This document shows, in pieces, positions 8,960 to 21,848 of a DNA stretch of 64,000 bases. The notes under the pieces are model-generated. The model searched no databases and was not told the DNA's origin. It was given only the letters and a program-made list of their open reading frames with translations. The first letter of the stretch is position 1, and every line of letters starts with the position of its first letter. A program made the translations under genes and the position numbers. The DNA is taken from the NCBI RefSeq assembly GCF_018437505.1, contig NZ_CP072467.1, positions 2,294,001-2,358,000 on the forward strand, read 5' to 3'. This DNA comes from Spiractinospora alimapuensis. Its GTDB lineage: Bacteria; Actinomycetota; Actinomycetes; Streptosporangiales; Streptosporangiaceae.

Positions 8960-10891
8960 ATGTCTGCCCCTGAAATCGCCCGCCACGCGTTCGACGTCGT
9001 GGTCGTGGGCGCTGGCGGCGCTGGCCTCCGAGCCGCCATCGAAGCGCGCCATCGCGGCAAGCGCACCGCCATCATCTCCAAGTCCCTCTTCGGCAAGGCC
9101 CACACCGTCATGGCCGAGGGCGGTGCCGCCGCCGCGATGGGCAACGTCAACTCCAACGACAGTTGGCGGGTGCACTTCCGCGACACCATCCGTGGCGGGA
9201 AGTTCATGAACAACCCGCGGATGGCGGAGCTGCACGCCAAGGAGTCCCCCGACCGGGTGAAGGAACTCGAGTACTGGGGTGCGCTGTTCGACCGGACGAA
9301 GGACGGGAAGATCAGCCAGCGCAACTTCGGTGGCCACGAGTACCCCCGGCTCGCCCACGTCGGTGACCGAACCGGCCTGGAGATGATCCGCACCCTCCAG
9401 CAGCGCATCGTGCAGTTGCAGCAGCAGGACGCCGTCGAGCACGGCGACCCCGAGGCGATGGTGAAGGTCTTCGCCGAAACCACGGTCACCGAGCTGGTGA
9501 AGGACGGTGAACGAATCGCGGGCGCGTTCGGCTACGTCCGCGAGACCGGGCAGTTCGTGCTGTTCGAGGCCCCGGCGGTCGTGCTCGCCACGGGAGGGAT
9601 CGGCAAGTCCTTCCAGGTCACGTCCAACTCCTGGGAGTACACCGGCGACGGTCACGCCTTGGCGTTGCGCGCGGGGGCGACCCTGCTGAACATGGAGTTC
9701 GTCCAGTTCCATCCCACCGGCATGGTGTGGCCTCCCTCGGTGAAGGGCCTCCTGGTCACCGAGTCGGTGCGCGGCGACGGCGGGGTGCTGCGCAACTCCG
9801 AGAACAAGCGCTTCATGTTCGACTACATCCCTGAGCTGTTCGCCGACCAGTACGCCACCACGGAGGAGGAGGCCGACCGGTGGTACACCGACCAGCAGAA
9901 CAACCGCCGGCCTCCGGAGCTTCTCCCCCGTGACGAGGTGGCGCGGGCGATCAACAGTGAGGTGAAGGCGGGGCGCGGTTCCCCCCACGGTGGGGTGTTC
10001 CTCGATGTCTCCACCCGGCTGTCGGCCGACGACATCGTGCGCAAGCTGCCGTCCATGCACCACCAGTTCAAGGAGCTGGCGGACGTGGACATCACGAAGG
10101 AGCCGATGGAGGTCGGCCCGACCTGCCACTACGTGATGGGCGGGGTCGAGGTGGACGCTGACACCGGCGCCACGGTGATTCCGGGGCTCTTCGCCGCGGG
10201 CGAGGTCTCCGGCGGGATGCACGGCTCCAACCGGCTCGGCGGCAACTCCCTGTCCGACCTGTTGGTCTTCGGGCAACGCAGCGGCTCGGGGGCCGCCGCG
10301 TACGTTGACGAGCTGGGGGACCATCGACCCACGCCGCCCGAGGCCGACCTGCCCGCCCTCGCCGACACCGCGCAGGCGCCCCTCACGCGTGAGTCGGGCG
10401 AGAACCCCTACGAGGTGCACCACGAGCTGCAGCAGGTCATGAACAGCCTCGTCGGCATCATCCGCACGGGCGAGGAACTGCGCCGGGCTCTGGAGAGGCT
10501 GGCCGACCTGAAGAAGCGCGCCGAGGATGTCCGGTCTCCCGGTGAACGCGCCTACAACCCCGGCTGGCATATCGCACTGGATCTGCGCAACATGCTGCTG
10601 GTCTCGGAGACGGTGGCGCGCGCGGCCCTGATGCGCGAGGAGAGCCGTGGCGGCCACACCCGGGACGACTTCCGTAAGGCCGACCCCGAGTGGCGCAAGG
10701 TCAACCTCGTCTGCCGACTCAAGGACGACACGGTGGAGCTGCGCACCCAGCCACTGGACCCGCTGCGGGAGGAACTCCTCGACCTGTTCGAGGCGGGCGA
10801 GCTGATCAAGTCCCTCACGCCGGCGGAACTCCCCGACCGCGTCGCCGAACAGGCCGCCGCCGCGACCCACCCCAAGGAGGACGACAAGTGA
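8960..10891 (+). CDS. Sdh1-type succinate dehydrogenase/fumarate reductase flavoprotein subunit
   Basis: This 643-residue protein has the FAD-binding VVVGAGGAGLRAAIEA motif and a histidine in GKAHTVMAEGGAAAAMG at the position that carries covalent FAD in this family. The catalytic segments are QFHPTGMVWPP and TESVRGDGGVLRN, with the FAD loop AAGEVSGGMHGSNRLGG. The ATG at 8960 follows GAAGGA at a good distance; an upstream in-frame ATG at 8903 precedes that ribosome-binding site and adds unrelated residues. The stop overlaps the next gene as GTGA. It is clearly distinct from the flavoprotein at 4030-5970. Direction (succinate oxidation or fumarate reduction) cannot be read from sequence; the mycobacterial relative oxidises succinate. 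Confidence 0.93.
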   Translation: MSAPEIARHAFDVVVVGAGGAGLRAAIEARHRGKRTAIISKSLFGKAHTVMAEGGAAAAMGNVNSNDSWRVHFRDTIRGGKFMNNPRMAELHAKESPDRVKELEYWGALFDRTKDGKISQRNFGGHEYPRLAHVGDRTGLEMIRTLQQRIVQLQQQDAVEHGDPEAMVKVFAETTVTELVKDGERIAGAFGYVRETGQFVLFEAPAVVLATGGIGKSFQVTSNSWEYTGDGHALALRAGATLLNMEFVQFHPTGMVWPPSVKGLLVTESVRGDGGVLRNSENKRFMFDYIPELFADQYATTEEEADRWYTDQQNNRRPPELLPRDEVARAINSEVKAGRGSPHGGVFLDVSTRLSADDIVRKLPSMHHQFKELADVDITKEPMEVGPTCHYVMGGVEVDADTGATVIPGLFAAGEVSGGMHGSNRLGGNSLSDLLVFGQRSGSGAAAYVDELGDHRPTPPEADLPALADTAQAPLTRESGENPYEVHHELQQVMNSLVGIIRTGEELRRALERLADLKKRAEDVRSPGERAYNPGWHIALDLRNMLLVSETVARAALMREESRGGHTRDDFRKADPEWRKVNLVCRLKDDTVELRTQPLDPLREELLDLFEAGELIKSLTPAELPDRVAEQAAAATHPKEDDK

Positions 10892-11685
10892 GCATCAGAA
10901 CCTTCCACGTGTGGCGAGGGGACGCCGGAGCGGGTTCCTTGGAGGAGTTCAAGGTCGAGGTCAACGAGGGGGAGGTGGTACTCGACGTCCTTCACCGAAT
11001 CCAGGCCACCCAGGCCTCGGACCTAGCCGTGCGCTGGAACTGCAAGGCGGGCAAGTGCGGCTCCTGCTCGGTCGAGATCAACGGCAGGCCACGCCTGTCC
11101 TGTATGACCCGCATGAGCGTGTTCGAGTCCGACGAGGAGATCACCGTCACACCGATGCGGACCTTCCCCGTGATCCGCGACCTGGTGTGCGACGTGTCCT
11201 ACAACTACGTCAAGGCGCGTCAGATCCCGTCCTTCACGCCCGACCCCGAGACCGAGCCGGGCGACTTCCGCATGTCCCAGACGGACGTGGAGCGGTCGCA
11301 GGAGTTCCGCAAGTGCATCGAGTGCTTCCTGTGCCAGAACGTCTGCCACGTGATTCGGGACCATGACGACAACAAGGAGAACTTCTCCGGCCCACGGTTC
11401 CTCATGCGGGTGGCCGAACTCGAGATGCACCCGGAGGACACGGCGGACCGGCGCAAGGCCGCCCAGGAGGACTTCGGGATGGGCTACTGCAACATCACGA
11501 AGTGCTGCACCGAGGTCTGCCCCGAGCACATCAAGATCACCGACAACGCGTTGATCCCGCTGAAGGAACGCGTCGCCGACCGCAAGTACGACCCACTGGT
11601 CTGGCTCGGCGACAAGATCGGCGTCCGCCAGGGCGCCGACACCCCCATGGTTCCCAACACCAAGCGCGCCGGCGGCGACGCCTGA
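10888..11685 (+). CDS. Sdh1-type succinate dehydrogenase iron-sulfur subunit
   Basis: This 265-residue subunit has the [2Fe-2S] loop CKAGKCGSCSVEI with a downstream Cys in RLSCMTRM, then CIECFLCQNVCH and TKCCTEVCPEHIKI for the remaining clusters. The GTG at 10888 overlaps the flavoprotein stop (GTGA) and has AAGGAGG at 10874-10880, which fixes the start. It completes the anchor/flavoprotein/Fe-S operon and ends just before a 22-bp perfect hairpin. Confidence 0.94.
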   Translation: MSIRTFHVWRGDAGAGSLEEFKVEVNEGEVVLDVLHRIQATQASDLAVRWNCKAGKCGSCSVEINGRPRLSCMTRMSVFESDEEITVTPMRTFPVIRDLVCDVSYNYVKARQIPSFTPDPETEPGDFRMSQTDVERSQEFRKCIECFLCQNVCHVIRDHDDNKENFSGPRFLMRVAELEMHPEDTADRRKAAQEDFGMGYCNITKCCTEVCPEHIKITDNALIPLKERVADRKYDPLVWLGDKIGVRQGADTPMVPNTKRAGGDA

Positions 11686-11689
11686 TACG

Positions 11690-11733
11690 CGTGAGGGGGT
11701 GGGGGTCCCGGCCGGGACCCCCACCCCCTCACG
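11690..11733. terminator. Perfect 22-bp inverted repeat between convergent Sdh1 and typA transcripts
   Basis: Bases 11690-11711 are exactly complementary to 11712-11733 with no spacer, giving a 44-bp perfect palindrome that will form a long G/C hairpin in RNA. It lies between two convergent stop codons (11685 and 11773) and has no T-run, so it probably works as a bidirectional terminator. Confidence 0.8.
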
Positions 11734-11772
11734 TCCACGCCCCTGGCCACTCTCGCCGCGGGGAGGACCCGC

Positions 11773-13659
11773 TCAGGAGCGCTTGGCGTGGGCGGTGCGG
11801 CGCGCCCGCTCTTTGTGGTCGAGGACGACCTTGCGCATGCGGATCGAGGCGGGCGTGACCTCGACGCACTCGTCCTCACGGCAGAACTCCAGCGCCTGCT
11901 CCAGCGACAGCGCCCGGGGCGGGATGAGCCGCTCCAGTTCCTCACCGGTGGACGAACGCATGTTCGTCAGCTTCTTCTCCTTGGTGATGTTCACGTCCAT
12001 GTCGTCGGCGCGCGAGTTCTCCCCCACGATCATGCCCTCGTAGACCTCGGTGGCGGGCGGCACGAACATGGTGCCCCGCTCCTGGAGGTTGAACATGGCG
12101 AACGTGGTGGCCTGCCCCGTGCGGTCCGCGACGAGCGAACCGGTGGCGCGGGTCCGCAACTCGCCGAACCACGGCTCGAAGTTCTCGAACACGTGGTGGG
12201 CGATCCCGGTCCCGCGGGACTCGGTGAGGAACTCGGTGCGGAACCCGATCAACCCCCGCGACGGGACGAGCCAGTCCATCCGGACCCATCCGGTGCCGTG
12301 GTTGGTCATCTGTTCCATCCGGCCCTTGCGCACGCTCAACAACTGCGTGATCGCCCCGAGGTACTCCTCGGGGAGGTCGACGGTGAGACGCTCCACCGGC
12401 TCGTGCACCTTGCCGTTGATCGTCCGGGTGACCACGCGCGGCTTGCCGACGGTGAGCTCGTAGTTCTCCCGCCGCATGGTCTCCACCAGGATCGCCAGCG
12501 CGAGTTCACCACGGCCCTGCACCTCCCAGGCGTCGGGGCGGTCGGTGGGGTTCACGCGCAGGCTCACGTTGCCGACGAGCTCACGGTCCAGTCGCTCCTT
12601 CACCAGGCGGGCGGTGACCTTGGTGCCCTTCTCCCGTCCGGCCAGCGGCGAGGTGTTGGTGCCGATGACCATGGAGATCGCCGGCTCGTCGACCGTGATG
12701 CCGGGCAGTGGACGCGGGTCCTCCGGGTCGGCGAGGGTCTCGCCGATCATGATGTCGGAGATCCCGGCGATGGCGATGATGTCGCCCGGTCCGGCCTCCG
12801 CCGCGGGCTTGCGCTCCAGCGCGTCGGTCATCAGCAGCTCGCTGATCTTCACCCGGTCGACGCTGCCGTCGGTCTTGCACCAGGCCACCTGCTGACCCTT
12901 GCGGATCGTCCCCTGGTGGACGCGGCACAACGCGATGCGGCCCAGGAACGGCGAGGCGTCGAGGTTGGTCACGTGGGCCTGGAGCGGCGCGCCCGGGGTG
13001 TACTCCGGAGCGGGGATCGTGTCCAGGATCGCCTGGAACAGCGGCTGGAGGTTCTCGCTGTCCGGGGCGGTGGCGTCCGCGGGCTGCTCCAGGGAGGCCT
13101 TGCCGTCGATCGCGCAGGCGTAGACGATCGGGAAGTCGATCTGGTCCTCGGCGGCGTCGAGGTCGAGGAACAGCTCGTAGGTGGCGTCCACGACCTCGGA
13201 GATCCGACTGTCCGGCCGGTCCACCTTATTGATCACCAGGATGACCGGGAGCTTCGCGGCCAGCGCCTTGCGCAGCACGAACCGGGTCTGGGGCAGCGGG
13301 CCCTCGCTCGCGTCCACGAGGAGCACCACGCCGTCCACCATGGACAGGCCACGCTCGACCTCGCCACCGAAGTCGGCGTGGCCCGGGGTGTCGATGATGT
13401 TGATGACGACGTCGCTTTCCTCGTCCGTCGCCTCGGGCGGGCGGTACCGAATGGCCGTGTTCTTCGCCAGGATCGTGATGCCCTTCTCACGCTCCAGGTC
13501 CTCGGAGTCCATGACGCGGGCGTCCACGTCCTGGTTGGCTCGGAACACCCCGGACTGCCACAGCATCGCGTCGACCAGAGTCGTCTTGCCGTGGTCGACG
13601 TGAGCAACGATGGCGACGTTGCGGATGTCCTCGCGGTGTGCGGAGGCGGAGTTGGGCAT
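11773..13659 (-). CDS. typA: Translational GTPase TypA/BipA
   Basis: This 628-residue ribosome-binding GTPase has G1 AHVDHGKT at residues 19-26, the switch I REKGITI, G3 [15 protein letters not shown] and G4 NKVD. EF-G-like domains follow, and the C-terminal TypA-specific domain begins around [20 protein letters not shown]. The length is normal for the family, whose members act in ribosome assembly and stress adaptation. The ATG at 13659 is preceded by AGGA. The gene is divergent from the SEC-C gene at 13885. Confidence 0.97.
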   Translation of the reverse strand: MPNSASAHREDIRNVAIVAHVDHGKTTLVDAMLWQSGVFRANQDVDARVMDSEDLEREKGITILAKNTAIRYRPPEATDEESDVVINIIDTPGHADFGGEVERGLSMVDGVVLLVDASEGPLPQTRFVLRKALAAKLPVILVINKVDRPDSRISEVVDATYELFLDLDAAEDQIDFPIVYACAIDGKASLEQPADATAPDSENLQPLFQAILDTIPAPEYTPGAPLQAHVTNLDASPFLGRIALCRVHQGTIRKGQQVAWCKTDGSVDRVKISELLMTDALERKPAAEAGPGDIIAIAGISDIMIGETLADPEDPRPLPGITVDEPAISMVIGTNTSPLAGREKGTKVTARLVKERLDRELVGNVSLRVNPTDRPDAWEVQGRGELALAILVETMRRENYELTVGKPRVVTRTINGKVHEPVERLTVDLPEEYLGAITQLLSVRKGRMEQMTNHGTGWVRMDWLVPSRGLIGFRTEFLTESRGTGIAHHVFENFEPWFGELRTRATGSLVADRTGQATTFAMFNLQERGTMFVPPATEVYEGMIVGENSRADDMDVNITKEKKLTNMRSSTGEELERLIPPRALSLEQALEFCREDECVEVTPASIRMRKVVLDHKERARRTAHAKRS

Positions 13660-13884
13660 GCGAGCTGATCCTGATCAGTTGTGGGATAGGGGCCGTCCGA
13701 TGCGGCCGGGTTTCAGTCTAGGTGCTCCACCGTCACGGCCTCGCTGCCCGTGAAGTCCGTGAACGTCGTCGGGCCTGATTTCGGATCGACTTTTCCGATA
13801 CTTGTGGATGTCTTGAACTGATCCAGGAACGGACGTATCCCGTAAATCTCGGACAACCCAACACGGCGGCGCTATTCTCCCGGG

Positions 13885-14805
13885 ATGGAGCAGGAATCGG
13901 CGCACTTCCGCCGGTTGATGGCGCGCCTTGCCCACGAACGCCGAATGGCGTGGACAGACCCGCGCATCACGGTGACGAGTCTGACCATGTTTCGCGACAC
14001 CGCCAGCGAGGCCGGCCTCGCCGATCCCGAAGCGCTCACGGTGAAGCTGTGCGACCGGCTCATCGCCGAGGCCGACCACTCCGTCGCCCTCAGCGCCCGG
14101 TTCTTCCGCGCGGCGACCCAGTGGGAGCAGGGAATGCAGCGCCAGGCCGAACGGGAGTTCCACGTGCTGTGGGACGGCGTCGACGCGGTGCACCTCGCGG
14201 TGGAGATCGCGGAGTTCTGGCTGGGCGTCCCCGACGACGAACGCGCCCTGGACTGGTACGAGCGGGCCCTCTTCCTGGAGTGTCCGCTGGACGGACCCGA
14301 CCACGAGGACCGGATCCTGGCGGGCCAGGGGCGTAGTTCGCTCCGGGCCCGCATGGGTCACCCACCTGACGACCTGGACCTCGAGCTCTTCATGGAGGAA
14401 CTCGCCCAACGCGCGCCCGACGGGGAGTCCGAAGCGGTGGAGGAGAGCGAGGTCGTGCTCACACCGTTCCTCCCGCGCAGCGAGGTGGCCCGCCCCGACG
14501 CGGAGGACATGCTCGGGCCGGAGGAGACCCCCGAGACCTACCACGACTGGCAGGAGCGCACCTGGCGCTCCCTGGCCCAGTCGGGTGGCACCCGGTTCCG
14601 CCAGCTCGTGCCCCTGACCCTGGCCGAGATGCGTCTGGTGCGAAACCTACCGCGCGGGGACCGCGATCAGGTCGGCACGCAGGAGTTCTACCTGAACGAC
14701 CTCGCGGAACGCGGACTGGGCGTCCCCTGGCCCCCCAGCGGGAGCTCGCCCTGCTGGTGTGAGTCGGGTCGGGCCTACGTCGCGTGTTGCGGCGACCCCA
14801 CGTAG
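13885..14805 (+). CDS. Conserved protein with C-terminal SEC-C-like zinc motif
   Basis: The N-terminal 150 or so residues of this 306-residue protein are helical and repeat-like (ADHSVALSARFFRAATQWEQ, ERALDWYERAL), resembling tetratricopeptide arrangements. The C-terminus ends in PCWCESGRAYVACCGDPT, which keeps the C-x-C ... CC spacing of the SEC-C zinc-binding motif found at the end of SecA and many bacterial adaptors. A -10-like TATTCT ends 6 nt before the ATG and no ribosome-binding site is visible, so the mRNA may be leaderless. Function is unknown; a protein- or ribosome-binding role is only suggested by the motif. Confidence 0.75.
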   Translation: MEQESAHFRRLMARLAHERRMAWTDPRITVTSLTMFRDTASEAGLADPEALTVKLCDRLIAEADHSVALSARFFRAATQWEQGMQRQAEREFHVLWDGVDAVHLAVEIAEFWLGVPDDERALDWYERALFLECPLDGPDHEDRILAGQGRSSLRARMGHPPDDLDLELFMEELAQRAPDGESEAVEESEVVLTPFLPRSEVARPDAEDMLGPEETPETYHDWQERTWRSLAQSGGTRFRQLVPLTLAEMRLVRNLPRGDRDQVGTQEFYLNDLAERGLGVPWPPSGSSPCWCESGRAYVACCGDPT

Positions 14806-14869
14806 CTCCCCCCGCGCTCCCCACCGCCACCTGGCGTTCCGACGGGGTACCGCGCCTCACCGGTTCCGA

Positions 14870-15553
14870 TCAGCACGCTCCGTCGAGGCGGCAGGTCCCA
14901 CCAGCCGCCGAGTCCGTCGGACCCTCCGACCACGCCTCGTCCAAGAGCTTGCGGAAGGCGTCGGGGCGAAACCCGCCCGCGACCGAGTGCCGTCCGTCGA
15001 TCACGAAGGTCGGGACCCCGCTGATGCCCAGAAGCCGGGCTTCCTTCTCGTCGGCGCGGACCTCCGACGCGAAGTCGGCGCTGTCGAGGGTGGCTCGTAC
15101 GCGATGGGGGTCCAAGCCGCACTCGGCGGCGAGACGCACCAGCGTTCCGTGGTCGGAGAGTACGGCTCCCTCGGCGGTGTACGCGGTCATGAGTCGGTGA
15201 CGCACGCGCTGTCCCAGACCCACCGACTCCCCCAGCTTCATCACTCGGTGCGCGTCGAAGCTGTTCACCGGACGAGCGCGGCTTAGGTCGTAGTGGAGCC
15301 CGGCGGCCCGGGCCTGCTCGGTCACCATCGCGATATTCCTTCTCGCCCGCTCGGCCGTGACACCGAGATCCCGACGATGTCGTTCGGGGAGGGTGAGGCC
15401 CGGCTCCGTGCTCGCGTTCGGGTCCAGCTCGAAGCTGTGTGGACGGACCTGGACGTGTTCGTGGTGGGGAAAGCGCGCCAGAGCCGCACGCAGGTTGCTC
15501 TCCCCGATCGCGCACCAGGGGCAGACGAGGTCGGACCAGATGTCGATGAACAT
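14870..15553 (-). CDS. DsbA-family (FrnE-like) thiol oxidoreductase
   Basis: This 227-residue thioredoxin-fold protein starts MFIDIWSDLVCPWCAIGESN, giving a CPWC active site at the usual place for FrnE/2-hydroxychromene isomerase-like DsbA proteins. The cis-proline loop is GISGVPTFVID. There is no signal peptide, so it acts in the cytoplasm, probably in thiol-disulfide or small-molecule isomerase chemistry. The ATG at 15553 is chosen from the alignment; in-frame starts upstream (15595, 15760) add unrelated residues. It is divergent from an HxlR regulator 63 bp away, a common redox-sensing pairing. Confidence 0.87.
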   Translation of the reverse strand: MFIDIWSDLVCPWCAIGESNLRAALARFPHHEHVQVRPHSFELDPNASTEPGLTLPERHRRDLGVTAERARRNIAMVTEQARAAGLHYDLSRARPVNSFDAHRVMKLGESVGLGQRVRHRLMTAYTAEGAVLSDHGTLVRLAAECGLDPHRVRATLDSADFASEVRADEKEARLLGISGVPTFVIDGRHSVAGGFRPDAFRKLLDEAWSEGPTDSAAGGTCRLDGAC

Positions 15554-15616
15554 GTCGCTGATCGTAGGGATACAGCTAACGAACAGTAAGGACATACCTA
15601 TGGGTAAGCTCCGGGC

Positions 15617-16015
15617 ATGACCGTTGGTGACCAGGTAGAGGCCAAGGGACGTGACGTATTCGACAGTGACTGTCCGGCGCGCGAGGTACTGAACCACATC
15701 ACCAGCCGCTGGGCCGTGCTCGTCCTCCTCGCGCTTCGGGGCGGACCGCTGCGTTTCCACCAGCTACGGGACCGTATCGACGGCGTCAGCGAGAAGATGC
15801 TCTCCCAGAACCTCCGGGTCCTCACCCGCGACGGCCTGCTGGACCGCACGGTGACCCCCACCGTCCCACCGAGCGTGTCCTACGACCTGACGGCGATAGG
15901 GCGTGAGGGAGTCGCACACCTCGCCGAGCTGACGGAGTGGATCACCCGTGTCGCGCCGGCCGTCCAGGCGGCCCAGGAGCGCCACGACACCCCGGACACC
16001 CCACCAACAAGGTGA
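15617..16015 (+). CDS. HxlR-family winged-helix regulator
   Basis: The 132-residue protein has the HxlR pattern: an N-terminal cysteine (SDCPAREVLNHITSRW), the recognition winged helix LRFHQLRDRIDGVSEKMLSQ followed by NLRVLTRDGLLDR, and the wing PPSVSYDLT. The conserved Cys19 is the redox or electrophile sensor in YodB/HypR-type members, so this protein probably controls the adjacent DsbA-like gene in response to thiol stress. TAAGCT ends 6 nt before the ATG, consistent with a leaderless mRNA. Confidence 0.87.
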   Translation: MTVGDQVEAKGRDVFDSDCPAREVLNHITSRWAVLVLLALRGGPLRFHQLRDRIDGVSEKMLSQNLRVLTRDGLLDRTVTPTVPPSVSYDLTAIGREGVAHLAELTEWITRVAPAVQAAQERHDTPDTPPTR

Positions 16016-16161
16016 CCTGCGACGACGATGGCCCATGACGCGTCCACCGGCGGGACGGTTCCTTCACTGATGGAACTGGCCGGGGGCGGTCAAGGCCTCG
16101 ACGGAAGCGGGGCTGGTGGGAAGGATGGGTCCCAATCGCGAAGAATCGCCCGGAGGCCCCT

Positions 16162-19143
<2,982 letters not shown>

Positions 19144-19352
19144 GCCCGATCACACCTCGCGGCTGACACGGAACGGACAGACCGGGTCACGGCACGCCGA
19201 GGAGGGTCCTACACTGAGCAAACCTCCACCACCCCGCTCACACACCCGGTCACGGGGCGAAGCGGTCTGGGGAGATGAGCACCACCTTGTCGGTTTTGAC
19301 GACGCGCGGCACTATGGAACGTCGTGATCGAACCGAGACCTGGAGGAACGTC

Positions 19353-21275
19353 TTGAGCGTGGCGAACGACGCGCATGCTCCCACCGGACCCGGCGGGGTT
19401 CCGGCAGAGCTGGCCCCGTTGGCCGCGGGTGACCCCGCGACCATCGGGCCGTACGCCATCGTGGGACGGCTCGGCTCCGGAGGGATGGGGTCGGCCTACG
19501 GCGGCGTCGACGCCGCTGGTCGCTGCGTCATCGTGACGACCATCGACCCCGACCCCAGCACCGGGGTCGCCGCACGGGAGCTCCTCGGGCGGGAGGTCGC
19601 GCGGCTGCGCGGCATCGACGGCGTGTGCGTTCCCCGCGTCCGGGCGGCGGAGCCCGACGGCCTCACCCCGTGGATGGCGACCGACTTCGTCGCCGGGAAC
19701 ACGCTCGGCCACGTCGTCCGCACCACCGGTCCGCTGTCGGACTCCACCCTCATGTGCCTGGCCGCCGGCACGGCGGAGGCACTGACCGCGATCCACGCGG
19801 CGGGAGTCGTCCACCGGGCCGTGTCGCCGGAGACCGTGATCCTCGCACCGGACGGACCGCGCGTGGTGGGCATCGGCGCCGCCTCCACACAGACCGACGA
19901 CGGGACTCCGGGGTGGTCCGCTCCGGAGGCCGGCGGAGACAGCGCGGCCGCCGCCGCGGGAGACGTCTTCTCGTGGGGCGCGGTCATGGCGTTCGCCGCG
20001 ACCGGGCGGGAACCGTTCGGCGCGGGCGGCACCGTGGAGCTGCGCCGCCGGATCGTCGAGGAGGAGCCGGACCTCGCTGGCCTCCCCGCAGCCCTACGCG
20101 ACCTCGTCACGAGCGCGCTCGCCAAGGACCCGCGCTCGCGCCCCGCGCCGGAGGAGCTGCTTCGCGTCACACTCGCGCGGATGACCGGTGACTCGGAGCA
20201 GGGAGCGCAGTCGCGCACCGCCCTGAAGGGGGCGCTGCGTGGGCAGCTCGCCCTCACGTGGACGGTGTTCGACGCGGCGGGTCACGACCCGGCCGCGTGG
20301 GCCCGCGCGGCGGCCCAGGGCTCGGCGACGGCCGCTTCCGAGGCCGTTGCCGGTGACACGAGCGGTGGACGGACCCGCCGCCGTCGCCCGTTGCGCGCGT
20401 TACTGATCACCGTGATCGTGCTGGTCGTACTGGCCGTCCTCGGTGTCGGCGGCTATCTGGCCTACGACCGCCTCACCGAGGAGGAATCGGCCGCCCCGGG
20501 ACAGCCGGACGCCCCGGAGGACGAGGGTCCCGAGCCGCGGGAGATCGTGTTCGAGGCGTCCGAGACGCTGCTCAACGCTGACACCTTCGAGGCGGAGACG
20601 CAGGAACGCCCCATCGACGACGACTCCGATCTCGAGACACGGGTGATCACACAGCAGTTCACGGCGTCTCCCGAGCCGACGTTCGTGGCGGGAATCGTCG
20701 CCGACGACGAGGAACCGAGCTACGTCTCCACGGCGGACGGTGAACTGTTGGAGTACGACCCGGGCGAGGAGGAGTGGGTTCGCGATCCCGAGGACGTCGG
20801 GCTCTCCCGTGACTTCCCCGGCCCCGCTCCCTACACCGCGGAGGAGCTGATCGCCCCGCTACAGCGGATGGCCGAGGCGGACGATCTCCGGGTCCACATC
20901 GAGGAGCAGGAGGGCGGCGTCGACACCGTCGTCTACACCGGCAGTTTCGACGTGCAGGTCCCCAACGGCGAGCGGGACGCCGACGGTGCCCCCGTCCGCG
21001 CCACCGAGACCACCGACTTCCAGGTGCGGATCGACGAGAACGGCCACCCGATCCGCAGCTTCTACACCCGCGGCCCGGTCGAGGTGCGCACCGAGTACGT
21101 CGCCATCGACGACGACCTCGAGCTCGGCTACCCGTGGGACGAACTCCCCGACGACCTCGAGGACATCCCGAACGCGGAGGACGTCGCCGACGAGGACGAC
21201 GAGGAGGACGAGGAGGACGAGGAGGACGACTCCACGGACTCCGACGCGGAGGACTCGTCGGACGACGAGGAGTGA
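19353..21275 (+). CDS. Transmembrane pseudokinase paralogue with lipoprotein-like sensor domain
   Basis: The 640-residue protein has the same architecture as its upstream neighbour: kinase fold, linker, RRRR plus one membrane helix (about 20400-20465) and an external domain. The glycine loop GSGGMG is kept, but the beta-3 lysine is Thr (VIVTTID), HRD is HRA, the catalytic-loop Lys and Asn are Ser and Thr (HRAVSPET), and DFG is GIG. It should therefore lack phosphotransfer activity. The external part (FEASETLLNADTFEAETQ and following strands) resembles the LppX/LprG lipoprotein fold, and the protein ends in about 35 residues of mostly Asp/Glu. The TTG at 19353 has GGAGG 6 nt upstream; the GTG at 19359 and ATG at 19314 are alternatives. 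Confidence 0.8.
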   Translation: MSVANDAHAPTGPGGVPAELAPLAAGDPATIGPYAIVGRLGSGGMGSAYGGVDAAGRCVIVTTIDPDPSTGVAARELLGREVARLRGIDGVCVPRVRAAEPDGLTPWMATDFVAGNTLGHVVRTTGPLSDSTLMCLAAGTAEALTAIHAAGVVHRAVSPETVILAPDGPRVVGIGAASTQTDDGTPGWSAPEAGGDSAAAAAGDVFSWGAVMAFAATGREPFGAGGTVELRRRIVEEEPDLAGLPAALRDLVTSALAKDPRSRPAPEELLRVTLARMTGDSEQGAQSRTALKGALRGQLALTWTVFDAAGHDPAAWARAAAQGSATAASEAVAGDTSGGRTRRRRPLRALLITVIVLVVLAVLGVGGYLAYDRLTEEESAAPGQPDAPEDEGPEPREIVFEASETLLNADTFEAETQERPIDDDSDLETRVITQQFTASPEPTFVAGIVADDEEPSYVSTADGELLEYDPGEEEWVRDPEDVGLSRDFPGPAPYTAEELIAPLQRMAEADDLRVHIEEQEGGVDTVVYTGSFDVQVPNGERDADGAPVRATETTDFQVRIDENGHPIRSFYTRGPVEVRTEYVAIDDDLELGYPWDELPDDLEDIPNAEDVADEDDEEDEEDEEDDSTDSDAEDSSDDEE

Positions 21276-21482
21276 TCGCCGACGGTCACCGGATCGGCGG
21301 AGCACTCTCGCTCCGCCGACCGGAGTCGGAAGCGCCCGCGCGTACGGGAAATGGCGGGGGTCCGGTGTGTGGCGCGGCGCGAGTGGCTGGTCAGCGGCTC
21401 CAGTAGGAATCCTCACCGTCGTGGACAATGAAGGCGTCCTCAGGGCCCACGGCGGCTCCGACCCAACATCCCCGCCGTCGAC

Positions 21483-21848
21483 GTGAACGGCGGCGAGATC
21501 GTCTGGTGTCTGGAAACCGAGGGCGCCGGGTGGCGGCCGACCGTCGCGTCGGGTGTGGTGCACGTGGGCAGCGCCGATCGGCACCTGCACGCCGTGGATG
21601 TCGACACCTGAGACGAGCGGTGGCGAGTCCGCACCGATGAAGCGGTGACATCCGCCGCCGTGGCGGTGACGGACGGCGTGGTCTATGTCGGTACCCGCGC
21701 CGGTGGTCTTTATGCGGTGGGGGCGGACGAAGGCGTCGCGATGTGGCGAACACAGGTCGGCAGCGCCATCTGGTCATCACCGACGGTCGCCGATGGTGTG
21801 GTGTACGTCGGCGGTGACGACGCCCACGTACACGCCGTTCTCGCCTGA
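21483..21848 (+). pseudogene. Decayed PQQ-like beta-propeller with in-frame stop
   Basis: Translation in one frame gives successive beta-propeller blades: GGEIVWCLETEG, GVVHVGSADRHLHAVDVDT, a TGA stop at 21609-21611, then DERWRVRT, GVVYVGTRAGGLYAVGAD, and GVVYVGGDDAHVHAVLA before the final stop. The blade consensus expects Gly at the stop (DVDTG-DERW), so a single GGA-to-TGA change explains it. No start codon or intact first blades are visible upstream, where the frame closes at 21429. The piece reads as a remnant of a PQQ-repeat protein, possibly the sensor part of a lost kinase related to the two upstream. Confidence 0.8.

Noticed and set aside
11788-13668. 626-codon open frame on the plus strand across typA
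   Set aside because: Antisense shadow of a strongly conserved GTPase, with no recognisable domain.
15553-15617. A defined HxlR operator between the DsbA-like and HxlR genes
   Set aside because: Only imperfect repeats can be drawn; no symmetric site stands out.
21609-21611. In-frame TGA in the propeller as selenocysteine
   Set aside because: No selenocysteine-insertion-type hairpin or redox context; a Gly-to-stop mutation is simpler.
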